DNA of 64,000 nt from Incurvaria masculella (taxonomy: Eukaryota > Arthropoda > Insecta > Lepidoptera > Incurvariidae). The notes beneath the pieces are model-generated. The model was not told the origin of the DNA, did no database searches, and saw only the letters and a program-made list of their open reading frames with translations. Positions 10,195-20,416 of the stretch are shown in pieces. Within the stretch, counting starts at the first letter, position 1; every line of letters starts with the position of its first letter. The translations under genes and the position numbers were made by a program. Location of the stretch: NCBI GenBank assembly GCA_946894095.1, contig OX335653.1, forward strand, positions 2,361,001 through 2,425,000. The letters run 5' to 3'.

Positions 10195-10468
10195 ACAGAT
10201 CCATGCGCATGATTTGCTGGATGCTTAATCTAATATTTGTATTTCCCTGCGAATTCACTCTTCGCTTCCTACCTACTACATCCGCAAGCTGCGAGCCAGG
10301 TTTCAGAAAACTAAAAGTAATTGAAAAATATTTGCGATCTTCAATGAGCCAGGAACGCTTATTGAGTCTTGCAATCTTAGCGATAGAATATCGAATTGCA
10401 CACGAGTTAAATGATGACAAGGTCATAGATGTATTTTCTGAACAAAAAGCTCGAAGAGTAAAATTTTA
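10195..10468 (+). pseudogene. hAT-type transposase C-terminal dimerisation domain remnant
   Basis: The frame reads LRFLPTTSASCEPGFRKLK, then YLRSSMSQERLLSLAILAIE and ends KARRVKF-stop. This is the hAT C-terminal dimerisation signature as found in ZMYM/P52rIPK-like elements (family recognised from motif, not searched). Only the last 80-90 residues are present. The element is 5'-truncated and sits in a gene A intron. Confidence 0.75.
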
Positions 10469-10824
10469 ATTTTAATTCGCAAATGCGTTTCAAATGAGTT
10501 TCAGGTCTATCACAACAATTTTTTTAACGGACTTAAGGATTCTGGACAATTATATCTGTACAGGTAATTTTCATAGACCTTTGGATTCTACACCTTCCGA
10601 CTGCTTTCGAAGATTATTAATCCTTACGGTTTCTGTCGAAGAAACACGTTGAGTGGGAAATTACGCATCCTTAAAAACTTTTTTGTTTCTAGGTATACCT
10701 ATAGTAATATAGACGCCAAATGGGTTCAAACATCCTGAAGCAATCACGAGGAGCTTAAAAACTTGCACCCTAACTCTTATGGTAGTGCTGATCCATTGAT
10801 ATCAATGCATCGGTAATTTTGCAG

Positions 10825-11053
10825 GAAGGAGGCGGCGGTGACGAGGCGGGGTCGGGCGCGGAGGGCGACCGCGGGGCCGTGCTGGTGGAGGTGGAGGCAG
10901 AGGAGGTGTGCACGGCGGCGCCGCTGGTGGCGGTGTCGCCGCGCCACACGCCCCAGAAGCCCGTCTACACGTACGACCACGCCGAGCCGGCGCGCCTGCT
11001 CTGCGAGACGAGCTCCGCGGCGCTGCTGCAGCAGGAGCCCCTCACTTCCAGAG
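10825..11053 (+). CDS. Gene A exon (76 codons, phase 0-1)
   Basis: Acceptor GGTAATTTTGCAG, donor CCAGAG|GTACTC. The product is a Gly/Glu/Val-rich segment (EGGGGDEAGSGAEGDRG), then PRHTPQKPVYTYDHAEPA. It looks disordered and acidic. The phase is correct on both sides. The intron before it holds the 81-bp repeat and the hAT remnant. Confidence 0.83.
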
Positions 11054-11448
11054 GTACTCATCAGTTTTTAGAAGCGAAAAAAATTACGTAACCTTTTGGA
11101 GTTTGCCACAGTGCCCAATATACGGCAGCGCATAGTTAGCAGCATGCGTTGGCTCCAACTCGTCGTCGCCAGTTTAATGGATTGGATTAGTTAGTTGAGC
11201 CTGTGGCTTTTAACTCCACTTGCGGAAATCATGCTGGGTCAAGTACCTAGGTAGAATTATTTAACTTAAACTTCCTTAGACCAAGTACATCATCCAATGC
11301 CTAAGGCAAATGTAAATTAGCCGACAATTACATCTATTAGATCCTTAACTCTTAAGATAGTTTATTATGAAAGTTTAATCAAGTCAGTCGAAAATTGAGG
11401 TATGTGACAAGCAAATACGTTTTTTATTAGTTGCAATTATTATTACAG

Positions 11449-12095
11449 CTGCAGTGGACAGAGTCTGCCTTAGAAAAGACAAGAATGCTGTTTTTGGATC
11501 AGTACCACGAGTTTCTAAAAATAACGAAAAGAAAGACAGAAGAGCTATCATCCGACAACCAAGTTTAGAAGATGACGCTCAATTTATCAGAAGAACAATT
11601 GAAGAGATTGAACGAGGAAGTTCTAATCGTGTCGACATCGAGAAAGAAGATACACCAAGACAAATAGATAAAAAATACCGAGAACAAGTATTATCAGAAA
11701 ATAAATACCATAAAGTTGTAGATAACGTCGTTGAATCTTCTCCATCCACTCTTAGAAAAGTTTTGGGAGATTTCCGTATGGACGATGTAGTCAAAGATGA
11801 CTGTAGCTATAACTCTTCCCGTAAAAACAAAGACGATGAATCCAGCGAGCACGAAATTGACGAGAGCTCAAAGAGAAAAGAGGTTATAGAGAAAGGAACA
11901 AACGGGAAAAAAAAGTTGAAAGCACGTGCTCGCCTGGAAAGGGAGCACTCAAAACCATCTGAAAGTGATTCTGAACCTGATTTGGATACTGTGACTGTAG
12001 AAATCCCTCGCCGTAGAAAGCGTCCTCGACGACCATCAGAGAAACCACGCACACCACCACCCTCAGCTTCAGCAGCTTCGGATACAGAAGGAGAG
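11449..12095 (+). CDS. Gene A large exon (216 codons, phase 1-0)
   Basis: Acceptor ATTATTACAG, donor GGAGAG|GTATAT. It encodes a highly charged, probably disordered segment with RRAIIRQPSLEDDAQFIRRT, many Ser/Glu/Lys clusters, a basic patch (IPRRRKRPRRPSEKPRTPPP) that could act as a nuclear localisation signal, and a Ser/Ala-rich end. Codon use is AT-richer than in the earlier exons. No enzyme domain is visible. Confidence 0.88.
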
Positions 12096-12213
12096 GTATA
12101 TATAAGATATGCCATATTTATATCAAATTATTTTTTTTGCACAAAAGTGGTTTGATGAACGAAGTTTCCTATTTATCTAAAAAAGTAGTGCTAACAGTTA
12201 AATATTTTTTCAG

Positions 12214-12652
12214 GTATTTGTCCTGAAACTACGGGCTCCCGAACAGCAAAGGTGCGTTTCGCCTGAAGTTATCGTGAAAACAAAACGAAAAATCTTCTCT
12301 CCCGTCGTTAGGAGCGGCGAAAACACTCCACGAGCCGTTATACCAGTAGACGTAGATGAACTTGCTGGTGTAAGACCACGTGAAAAAGTAAAGGGAGACC
12401 ATTACGAAGAGCCAGTAGAAATCAGAGTAAAGGAAAATAGGACCCACTCTCGAAAGTCACAAGAAGATTTGGCCGAAACCAGATCACGTCTTGTAATAGC
12501 ACTAGAGGGAGGGGTAAGCGATGACCAGCGGCCAAGATCACGTCCTCCGCTACCTTCATCACCATTGGCACAGCGTCGGCATCCAGCTAAAGAGACCGCA
12601 CCGTCCATAAGAATTATGATACAGCGCTATAATCTAAAACTCAACGAAGATG
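12214..12652 (+). CDS. Gene A exon (146 codons, phase 0-1)
   Basis: Acceptor AATATTTTTTCAG, donor GAAGATG|GTGAGC. It contains EVIVKTKRKIFSPVVRSGE, a K-R-x-I-F motif that resembles the [KR]-[VI]-x-F docking motif for protein phosphatase 1 but is not an exact match. It ends SIRIMIQRYNLKLNEDGE. The rest is charged and Pro-rich. Confidence 0.86.
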
Positions 12653-12730
12653 GTGAGCAGGACATATTTCTGAAAAGCCTTCTTCCGATTAAAAAAAATA
12701 CTTATTTATTTTAAATAAAATAAATTTCAG

Positions 12731-12833
12731 GTCACACCTCTCCAGTTAGCAGTGGAGCGTCATCCCCCGCATGGAGATCCCCAGCTGCTGAAAGGCGTCG
12801 TCCACCCGATATGCCACACCAGGTTAATATCAG
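12731..12833 (+). CDS. Gene A exon (34 codons, phase 1-2)
   Basis: Acceptor AAATAAATTTCAG, donor ATATCAG|GTGTGT. In the frame set by the previous exon it reads GHTSPVSSGASSPAWRSPAA then ERRRPPDMPHQVNI. It is a short Ser/Pro/Arg-rich linker and has no competing frame that satisfies both phases. Confidence 0.8.
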
Positions 12834-13026
12834 GTGTGTACGCTTCTTCATCGTTGGATTTTGCAAAAAAATTAAAATATGAATGCTTTTATAATTTAAA
12901 AGAGGATTTATTTTAAAGATCTCTGTGCAACTCTTATTACTTAATTATTAGCATTAAAGTCGTTTTTGAAATGTATTAACCCCCAAAATTTCTTGCGATT
13001 TTATTTAACCATTATTTCAAATACAG

Positions 13027-13707
13027 AAACAACCCATTTGTCGCTCGGGAAGTGCAAAAATCGGTGAGCGCCTGTCAGCTGTCCCGGCAAGAAGTTAACT
13101 CCATTGAACGACGCTTAGAAGTTCCTTCAACGGAAATCGTAACAAAAGATGGGGTTCTAAAATCGCATAGCGCGTGCGCCCTACATCCAGTTGAACGAAA
13201 CCTGCAGTCATCACCATCCCCAATGCCTCTTCGAGAAGAATCTGAGTTTGAGATCAAGCAAAATGCGAGTGTCGCTTCGACCAGTCTTACCTCGATTGAA
13301 ACGTCGGCATCAACCCCCAATTCTCGTCAGACTTCTTACGAGGCTCCCTCTGGCCATCAAATGTCGAGCGATTGCCCATGGAGAACTAAGAAAGCGAATC
13401 CTAGTCGACCATCAATGGAGCGATTCCTATCAACGACGTCAACAGGTAGCGTCAGCCGAATGTCTCTGGAACGAATAATGTCTGGCATTTCCAGAGACAA
13501 GAGACCTTCGGTGGAGAGAATGTTGTCCAAGATTTCTACAGACACAGCTTTGGAAGAATGTGCAGCCCCTAAGGAATCAATGACTCCGTCAGAGCGGGCC
13601 CTGAGAATTCGGGCGGCTCGTGAGAGATTTTTATCGTCACCGGGGCCAGCTCGCAGAGATCTCAAAGACCTTTCGGGCTCGGCTGGCGAACTTCGGCCCG
13701 GAGACAG
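13027..13707 (+). CDS. Gene A largest exon (227 codons, phase 2-2)
   Basis: Acceptor TCAAATACAG, donor GAGACAG|GTTTGT. It contains SVSACQLSRQEVNSIERRLE, a Ser/Thr-rich region, and three spaced repeats of the form S-x-E-R-[FIM]-[LM]-S (PSMERFLS, MSLERIMS, PSVERMLS) around residues 125-165 of the exon. These look like regularly spaced phosphorylation or docking motifs. It ends with a basic helix (SERALRIRAARERFLSS). Confidence 0.88.
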
Positions 13708-13789
13708 GTTTGTAAATTTGTAATGAGTAAAGTAACGTGTAACCAAGATTCAAATTCAAATGAAAAAAATCCTAGATGGGAATGTAATG

Positions 13790-14010
13790 TCAGTAAGTCA
13801 GCGTGTTTGCGTCCACTGCTGGACATACGCCTCTCCAATTTTTCTCCAGTCCTCCCGGCCCTCAGCGGTAAGGAACCACTGCTTTTCGCCGACGCACTTG
13901 CCCGCTGGCGGGTGGTCTTCCCACAATCCGTTTTCCTGTCCACGGTTACCAGTGTACGACACGATTACTCCAACGGCCGTCGTATCTTCGGCTGACGTGG
14001 CCAGCCCACT
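13790..14010 (-). pseudogene. LINE ORF 3' remnant
   Basis: On the minus strand a short frame reads ENGLWEDHPPAGKCVGEKQW, then DWRKIGEAYVQQWTQT. On the plus strand this is CGTCCACTGCTGGACATACG, a widespread lepidopteran LINE-end sequence. It is the last part of a non-LTR reverse transcriptase ORF, truncated and intronic. Clade not determined. Confidence 0.55.
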
Positions 14011-14353
14011 GTCATTTATTGAGGAATCACACTGTATTACAGAATACAATTTACAGCTACAAATAATTATTATTTAACACTAGCAAAGATTCCGTTAAAA
14101 TAATACAATGAAAAAATAAGAAGTAATCTTAGAAATAGAAAAATAATAATAACATTAGAGACAATAACTTAATACAGCGTAAACATAAGAAAACAAATTA
14201 AATAAAAGTTAATGAAAAATGTCACAAAAAATATTACACAAAAAAACATATCAAATATGCATAGCATCAGCCTAATGTTAATGAAAAGAAAATAAATTCG
14301 CTCACTCAATCTTAATAATAAAATATTTATTGTATGTATAATTATATATAATT

Positions 14354-14384
<31 letters not shown>

Positions 14385-14650
14385 ATTTTGTTTAATTTAC
14401 ATTTTAATCTTTTTCGAACTATTATTAAACAAATCATACTGACTGAAATACTGATTGCATCAATCGCATCATACAAATAAATTGTAAATAAAGGGTTTTC
14501 TGTCTAGATTTCTAGATATACCAAAGTAATCTGGGTAGAAATCTAGATTACTTTGGTATGTCTAAGATTAATTAAGATCAAGTAATCTGGATTTCTATCT
14601 AGATTACTTTGGTATATGTAATTAGTGGAAGATATTGGTTTTATAATTCA
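14011..14650. other. AT-rich intron with (AT)n and inverted/direct short repeats
   Basis: A tract of TA repeats lies at about 14340-14382. At 14506-14622 the unit AGATTACTTTGGTAT occurs twice directly and once inverted (ATACCAAAGTAATCT), so the segment can fold back on itself. No exon is seen. Confidence 0.7.
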
Positions 14651-14661
14651 TGTAGTCCCAG

Positions 14662-14800
14662 ACGAGCAATGTCCCTGATCGCCCACGTGACCGGTTCCAG
14701 TTGCGGCCGCCCCGGGCGACGCCGACGGTGCGCGTGCGACTGTATCGGCGCTTGCTGCAGATCGTGCCGCGCGAGCTGCGGCGACGCGAGCGACGCCGGC

Positions 14801-14853
<53 letters not shown>

Positions 14854-14924
14854 CCCGCTCGACCGCAGCGCCTCCACCGGCATGGTCAACGTGGAGCGCG
14901 ACGCGTGGGACAGGGTGTGCGAAG
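14662..14924 (+). CDS. Gene A exon, Cys-rich with (GA)n run (88 codons, phase 2-1)
   Basis: Acceptor TGTAGTCCCAG, donor GCGAAG|GTGCGA. In the required frame it reads RRAMSLIAHVTGSSCG, then CACDCIGACCRSCRASCGD with eight cysteines, then a Gly-Ala dipeptide run made by a GGGCGC repeat (about 14800-14853), and APLDRSASTGMVNVERD. An alternative frame gives an Arg-rich product but fails the phase at both ends. The low-complexity run is a likely site of length variation. Confidence 0.75.
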
Positions 14925-14965
14925 GTGCGAGATCATAGGGCTTCCTTACAAGCGGTGCCAACCAT

Positions 14966-15292
14966 AGTTAAAAACCGTCCAATTCGAGTCGGACCCATAC
15001 CATCGTACAAGATTTAACACGACAAATCGTTTGATTAAAATTAAAATATTATTTTTTAAATTTTACCTATTTGTCGTTATAGCGGCAAAATAAATATACA
15101 CTTTGTGAAAATTTCAGCTGCCTACCTATTACGGTTCATGCCCTGTGACAGACGGACGGACGGATGGACGGACGGACAGACTTGACGAACGCTATTTTAG
15201 GGCAAATTGTCTAATAGACGCGCCCCGGATTCCCATATAACTTTAAAGTTATATGGGAACACGAGTCCGACTCGCACTTGTCCGGTTTTTTA
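14966..15292. repeat. GTTCCGTACC-family relative with inverted ends
   Basis: The left end (AAAAACCGTCCAATTCGAGT) and right end (ACTCGCACTTGTCCGGTTTT) are inverted relative to each other. In between are (GGAC)n units (about 15152-15178) and a perfect 30-nt palindrome at 15230-15259 (TTCCCATATAACTTT and its complement). It looks like two opposed copies of the family, or a deletion derivative. Confidence 0.65.
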
Positions 15293-16027
15293 CATCATTG
15301 ATTTTAAAGCCTTAAAAGATGAGCAAATTCATACAGCTACATTAAAAACATTAACATTAGTCATCGATCTTTTCCAGAGATTGCGCCACCAGTATCAAAT
15401 ATGAATTTAAAATTTTTGATAACTTTAAATCTGCTAGCTAGGTATACGTCGGGGATAGTGTATTTAAGGCTGTCTTGAAAGTTACAAATTATAAATTTTC
15501 AAGCTTTAATATTTTTTCAGTGTTTATAATTTGTACTCATTGTCAAAATGTAATGGTCGCCCCTACTGCCTACTAGATAGCGAAACTAGTATCGTAAATT
15601 TTACCAGTCGTATTCAGAGTGGACTGTCAAAATTGAGTACGCGGAGCACCGGACTAATCATAAAAAATGCTATTTAGCACAGCGATAATCCCCTTACTAA
15701 AGATAGTCCGCCCACTTTGAATACTACTGTAAGGGCCTTTTTCATCAACTACTGATTATTTTTGGTTTTCCAATTTCTTGTATTGATTTTCACATCCGTT
15801 GATTTTAGCGAGATCTCACATCGTCGTTTCGTTGATCGATTTCAACGATTCGTTAAAAAAACCTGGGCAATAAATATCACATTCGTTTTCAATATTGATA
15901 TCAAACGGATATTTTTGACATACTTTGGGCGTAAGTGATCGTTTTGACCGATTGCCGAAGCGATTGCTACAAGCCATTGTCACGCCAATTCTAGTCTAGT
16001 CCATTTGTATGAACTTCGTACGTCGAA
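15293..16027. other. Intron of gene A without recognisable elements
   Basis: There is no exon that satisfies the phases of the neighbouring gene A exons (14924 phase 1 to 17093 phase 1 joins directly). A short GGGCCTTTTTCATCAACTAC at about 15733 resembles the end of a MITE family seen at 44.4 and 48.6 kb. Confidence 0.5.
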
Positions 16028-16748
16028 GTAGCGATGGGTCATTCCGAGCCCACCCCGTTCCGAGAACCCGCCTCTTCTGCTTTAATGACACCTTTAACCA
16101 CTCCTCACCAAATTCACCTACTCCGATTCCGATTTCCACTCCTCAAAATTAATCCCCACTAGTTACTCCGGAATGGTGTTAAGTCCTTTCCGGAATGACC
16201 CACTCCGGAATGATAACAAGGTCACTCCGGAATGTCCAACTAGGGTAATTCCGGGTTCATAGAGGAATGCATTCTTGTGGAATGTTCCATTTCAAATCTA
16301 CTCCGGAATGTTTAAAAGTCTACACTCGCAAAAACTGGTGTTCTGAGTTCGGAGTAAGATAATGTATAAAATGACGAATCAATAAATGAACTCGAGTCAT
16401 GAGTTTAGTTTTTTGAGGTGAGTGATTAAGCGGCTGACCATTCTGGAGTATATTGACAGACCAGATTATGGAGTAGGCCTTTCCGGAGTGGGCTACTCCA
16501 TAGTAGGCATATAACCATTCCGGGGTAGGTAACGCCGGAGTGTACTTATAACCATTCCGGAGTGGGCTAATAAGCATTCCGGAGTGGGAAAGCCCTGAGT
16601 GGGCTTATACCCATTCCGGAGTAGAGGGTAGTTAGTTTTTGCGGTTTTCGGAGTACCGTTGAACCCTTCATTCCGGAGGTCATTCCAGACTTGTGGAATA
16701 GGAATGTGAATGCATTCCTCTTTAGAGCCGGAATGACCCATAGCTGCT
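16028..16748. mobile_element. MITE with AGCGATGGGTCATTCCG termini and internal short repeats
   Basis: The left end TAGCGATGGGTCATTCCGAG and right end CCGGAATGACCCATAGCT are inverted repeats. The inside is full of CATTCCGGAGTGGG-like units spaced irregularly. There is no coding capacity. A shorter relative with the same first bases lies at 51137-51404. Confidence 0.7.
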
Positions 16749-16767
16749 TCGGAGTTGCAACTTTTAA

Positions 16768-17072
16768 TTAGGGTTCCGTACCCAAAGGGTGCCAAGGGAA
16801 CCCTATTACTAAGCCTCCATTATCCATCCGTCCTTCAGTCCGTCCGTCTGTCCGTCCGTCCGTCCGTCTGTCACAGGGCTGTATCTTATGAACCGTAATA
16901 GGTAGGCAGCTGAATTGTTCAGTGTGTCTATTTATGTTGCCGCTATTACAACAAATAAGTCAAATAATAGAATAATAAACATTAAAGGTGTGATTTTTTT
17001 GTGTTAAACCTTGAACAATGGTACGGAACCCGTCGTGTGCGAGTTCGACTCGCACTTGACTAGTTTTTTTGA
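16768..17072 (+). repeat. GTTCCGTACC-family repeat abutting the last gene A exon
   Basis: It starts TTAGGGTTCCGTACCCAAAG, has a (GTCC)n tract at 16832-16870, GTCACAGGGCTGTATCTTAT, and ends ACGGAACCCGTCGTGTGCGA followed by a T-run. Its end lies about 20 bp before the acceptor used by the last gene A exon, so the repeat supplies the sequence around the polypyrimidine tract. Confidence 0.8.
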
Positions 17073-17092
17073 GCTGCCAAATTTTGATTCAG

Positions 17093-17250
17093 ACCGCTCC
17101 AGCGACACCGGCGGAGAGCACGGCACGCGGCGGCGCCGCTTCAGCCTCGCGCGGCTCACGTCGCGGCTGAGGCGTCGAGCGGACCCCAGCGCCGTGTCCA
17201 AGCTGTGTCGCCAGAGCCTGTTGGTGCAGCTGCCGCCGCAGCAACACTAA
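17093..17250 (+). CDS. Gene A last exon with stop (52 codons)
   Basis: The acceptor AATTTTGATTCAG at 17092 gives the two bases needed after the phase-1 exon ending at 14924. Other AGs in this stretch give the wrong phase. It encodes DRSSDTGGEHGTRRRRFSLA, then a basic amphipathic helix and QSLLVQLPPQQH-stop (TAA at 17248-17250). No clear AATAAA follows in the next 200 bp. Pol II 3' processing is not resolved. Confidence 0.8.
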
Positions 17251-17369
17251 ATACAAACCGAACTTACCTTAAGTACAAAACAGTCGTTTTATTTTCCCCG
17301 TCGACACACGTATCCCTTTGTTATAGCTGATTCAAAAATGTGGAAGCATTCTTTCATTTAATTTCATTT

Positions 17370-17460
17370 CATTTATTTCAACTTTTTGCAAAACAAACTA
17401 CACTAAGTTACGTCACAAAGACCCGCGGTTTTGGTCAACCCAGTAAAGAAGAACTCGCAA
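17370..17460 (-). repeat. Possible LINE 3' tail
   Basis: TTTAATTTCATTTCATTTAT followed by CAACTTTTTGCAAAACAAAC reads on the minus strand as a 3' end with a (AAATG)n-like tail. Too short for a firm class. Confidence 0.35.
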
Positions 17461-17547
17461 AGAAAATAACATATTTTTCCGTCCAAAATTATGAAATACA
17501 CACTTAGATCTGAATGCTACTGCCACACAATTCCTTGGTAGAACAGA

Positions 17548-18090
17548 TTAAGGTGGCCCAACCCGGCGGGCCTAACTCATTCGCGGGCACGGTACAAAAC
17601 CGTGCTGTTGCGCTCTGGGACCTTCTCTGTTTCAAAGAATAAGACAGGTTCCGTGATGAGGAAGATGCAACATGTCCACAAAAAAGACAATGTGCATAGT
17701 GTATGATTTGGTAAGATTTACAAAAAAAATAATTTCAAAACGACTTATAGCTAAAAGTAAACCATGACCGCTGTAGTCAAAAATCTAACAAAAACCAAAT
17801 AGATTATAAATCTTGATTAAATGTCTGATGACTAATCTTTTTAAGATGTTCTTACTTTATCATTGCGTAATCCACCTCCAAAGTTATTGTATAAAACGCG
17901 AAAAAAATTCAAACTTTCGGACCTTATAATTTAGAAACCAATCACAGTTTTACAATGCCAACAGTCATCAGACATCTAGTTCGATCAAATAAAGCTATTT
18001 TGAGCAAAATGTTGGATCTCTGACAAGAAATATGGGCGTGATCTTCTTTCCCCTTTTGTATGGGGAGATGAGCGGGTTGGGCCACCTTAA
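17548..18090. mobile_element. MITE-1 copy, TTAA-flanked, 543 bp
   Basis: Ends TTAAGGTGGCCCAACCCGGC and GCGGGTTGGGCCACCTTAA are inverted repeats bounded by TTAA on both sides, suggesting mobilisation by a piggyBac-like enzyme. The interior holds CATGTCCACAAAAAAGACAA and other landmarks found in all copies. No ORF. Confidence 0.85.
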
Positions 18091-19020
18091 GGCAAAGAAC
18101 AAAGAACAATAGAAACAGCAACCCTCAGTTTAAATTACTTACAACTAACAAAGCTACTAATGCAATAATATAAGTTAATGTTATTTATAGCATTACAAGT
18201 ATCTTTTATTTAATGCAACCAGACATGGAAAGCCACACAACTACCGTCATGATAATAACCCGATTGCCATGTCAAGACCTTCCCTTTATGATTTAAGTAT
18301 TGCAGTTTACAGTTTTATATTTATTAGTACTACACTATTGAATAATCCATGGCACCAAAACCCATGCCATGGAACATTTTATTGTAAGTATATAACATAA
18401 GTTTTTTTAATGAATGTCCAAGCAAGGGCGAACCTGCTTGTGAGTCTTTGTACAGATACTGCGCATAGCAAGTTCTTTGCAGCTATGCGTGTGTTTGTTT
18501 GTCATGTTTATTTTACTATCGGACTCTGAAAATACTACAAAAAATACATTCAATATAAAACATCGATCTTTCTTGTGCTATTGTATAATTTTTTTCACAC
18601 TCAGAGGTATTATCTTCATTGTAACATATTGGATTTTACACAGTAAACTGGAGTTCCTAAGCATGGAATTCATAGAATAGGCCTGCTGAACTCGAACCAG
18701 CAAGCAAGCCTTTCACGAGCATTAGATCTAACATATTTTACATCTGACATATTATAGCGTATATTGAAGTTAACCTAGAACTGGCTCTAGCACCCGATGG
18801 CAAAACGTTTTTTGGTGACGACGACGACACGTTTGAACGTTCATCTTTGAAGTAATTTTCCATGAGGCAGCCTAGATAAAGCATTAAAAACAGAGTATGC
18901 AAAATCAGTAAGAGTCATTGATTACGGGAGGATGATCAGTATAGGAATCTTTCAATTATGTCCTTGTTGATTCGACATCAAATTCGTTGACAAAATAGTT
19001 GGAACAATAATATATATCAT
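18091..19020. other. Intergenic stretch between gene A and sec2, with a SINE fragment
   Basis: 18208-18300 is a reverse fragment of the SINE body (AAGCCACACAACTACCGTCA). The remainder is AT-rich without supported exons. The two genes on either side converge here, so both polyadenylation sites should lie in or near this stretch. Confidence 0.6.
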
Positions 19021-19323
19021 TCAATTCGAGCATTTAATGTTAAGCCTACGAATCCTAGGTACACGAGTTGCATTACTGCTAATCCTAATCTCCATTGGCC
19101 TTTCTGTCGTATCACTTCCTTCCAGTTCTCCCTTCATTGCTCTGCATAGGGTCGCATTCTCCACGACCCTACTGATAGAGTCAGAGAACGCGGCTAGTGA
19201 TGTCTCCACACAGTTCTTCAGATGGAGAGAGGCGGCATCTACGACGGAAACGAACTCCTTCTGAACTTCTCTCAGGTTGAGAATCAGCCTCGTTATTGTT
19301 TTGTCGTAGCGTTCCGTGTTCAC
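19021..19323 (-). CDS. sec2 last exon (100 codons plus stop)
   Basis: Minus-strand acceptor ACGTTTCAG, phase 0, stop TGA at 19023-19021. It reads VNTERYDKTITRLILNLREV, a long amphipathic helix with two cysteines (LHLKNCVET, ATLCRAMKG), then a polar tail (EGSDTTERPMEIRISSNATR). A D-K at the helix start and a cysteine 29-30 residues later also occur in sec1 exon 2, which suggests an internally repeated helical unit. The product is probably secreted. The family is not identified. Confidence 0.72.
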   Translation of the reverse strand: MNTERYDKTITRLILNLREVQKEFVSVVDAASLHLKNCVETSLAAFSDSISRVVENATLCRAMKGELEGSDTTERPMEIRISSNATRVPRIRRLNIKCSN

Positions 19324-19401
19324 CTGAAACGTAATTGAGTTATGGTAAAAAAACAATAATTACTTTTTAATATTGGAAGAGTTCAATATCTCGATAGTAG
19401 T

Positions 19402-19690
19402 CCCCTGGGATGGTGACTTGCTTTCTATGCCAGAGTTCATGGGTTCTATCCCCGCTCCTCATACATAACTTTATTTCTCCTTCTGCGTTAGATAAATGCA
19501 CTTAAAGTGCTTCCACTAGTTGGTAGTGTGAAGAACCAGCCCGATGGTTGAAGAGGCAGTGAAAAAAGCAGTTGATTCCACCCAGTTCAACGTTGCCGTG
19601 CTCATAAAGTGAAGGTACTGGCATTGCACCTAATTCATCCGGGTATGTTTGGCTAATACCACTCCCACCGCATGAATCCGGTAGTACAAA
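19402..19690 (+). repeat. Diverged tRNA-headed SINE
   Basis: A degenerate head (ATGCCAGAGTTCATGGGTTC) is followed by body landmarks CCCAGTTCAACGTTGCCGTG and ATTGCACCTAATTCATCCGG. It is in the intron between sec2 exons 4 and 5. Confidence 0.7.
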
Positions 19691-19751
19691 CATGTACAGA
19701 TGATAAAAACTCCTTATAATTACAGTAACTAAATACTTTGATTCGTTTATT

Positions 19752-20375
19752 AACCGACTTCAAAAAAAGGAGGAGGTTATCAATTCGTCTGTATGTTTTT
19801 TTTTGTTTTTTTTTGTTTTTTTTTTATGTTTGTTAACTCATAACTTTTTCCTGGGTGAACCGATTTTGATGATTATTTTTTTAAATGATAGCTAGTGCTT
19901 CCCAAGTGGTAATTTGGTTAAGTTCTGACAATAATATCCATGAGAAAATCATAAAAGTCTTAAATTTGTATTAAGATGTGCGCGACAAATGGACGAATAA
20001 CTCAATATAACGCCAACCGATTTCGGTGATTCTTTTTTTATTGGAAAGGACGTGTACAAATTAGTAAGTGTACTTCAGATTCACTAAAAATAAACAAATA
20101 AAAAAAAATTAACAAAAAAAATAACCGACTTCAAAGAAAAAGCACTAAAAAGTAAAAAATAATGTTCATTTTTGTAGTTACGATTTCTGTTATTTTTTGA
20201 GTCGGTGTCAGCCAAGGTTAGGTTAGGTTAGGTTAGGTTAGGTTAGGTTCTCTTGATTGGCGCAGCGCGTGCCCGGCTGACACCGACTCAAAAAGTAACA
20301 GAAATCGTAACTACAAAAATGAACATTATTTTTTACTTTTTAGTGCTTTTTCTTTGAAGTCGGTTATTTTTTTTG
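19752..20375 (+). repeat. ACCGACTTC-type lepidopteran repeat with a 250-bp hairpin and (TTAGG)n loop
   Basis: It begins AACCGACTTCAAAAAAAGGA, passes a region with GGGTGAACCGATTTTGATGA, and ends in a near-perfect palindrome: arm 20122-20213, loop, arm 20275-20371. The loop (about 20214-20273) holds six to seven TTAGG units at 20216-20250 and GATTGGCGCAGCGCGTGCCC. A full reverse copy is at 23722-24686. The transposon class is not established. Confidence 0.8.
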
Positions 20376-20416
20376 TTAATTTTTTTTTTGATCAGCCATT
20401 AGTGGTTTTCTTATTA

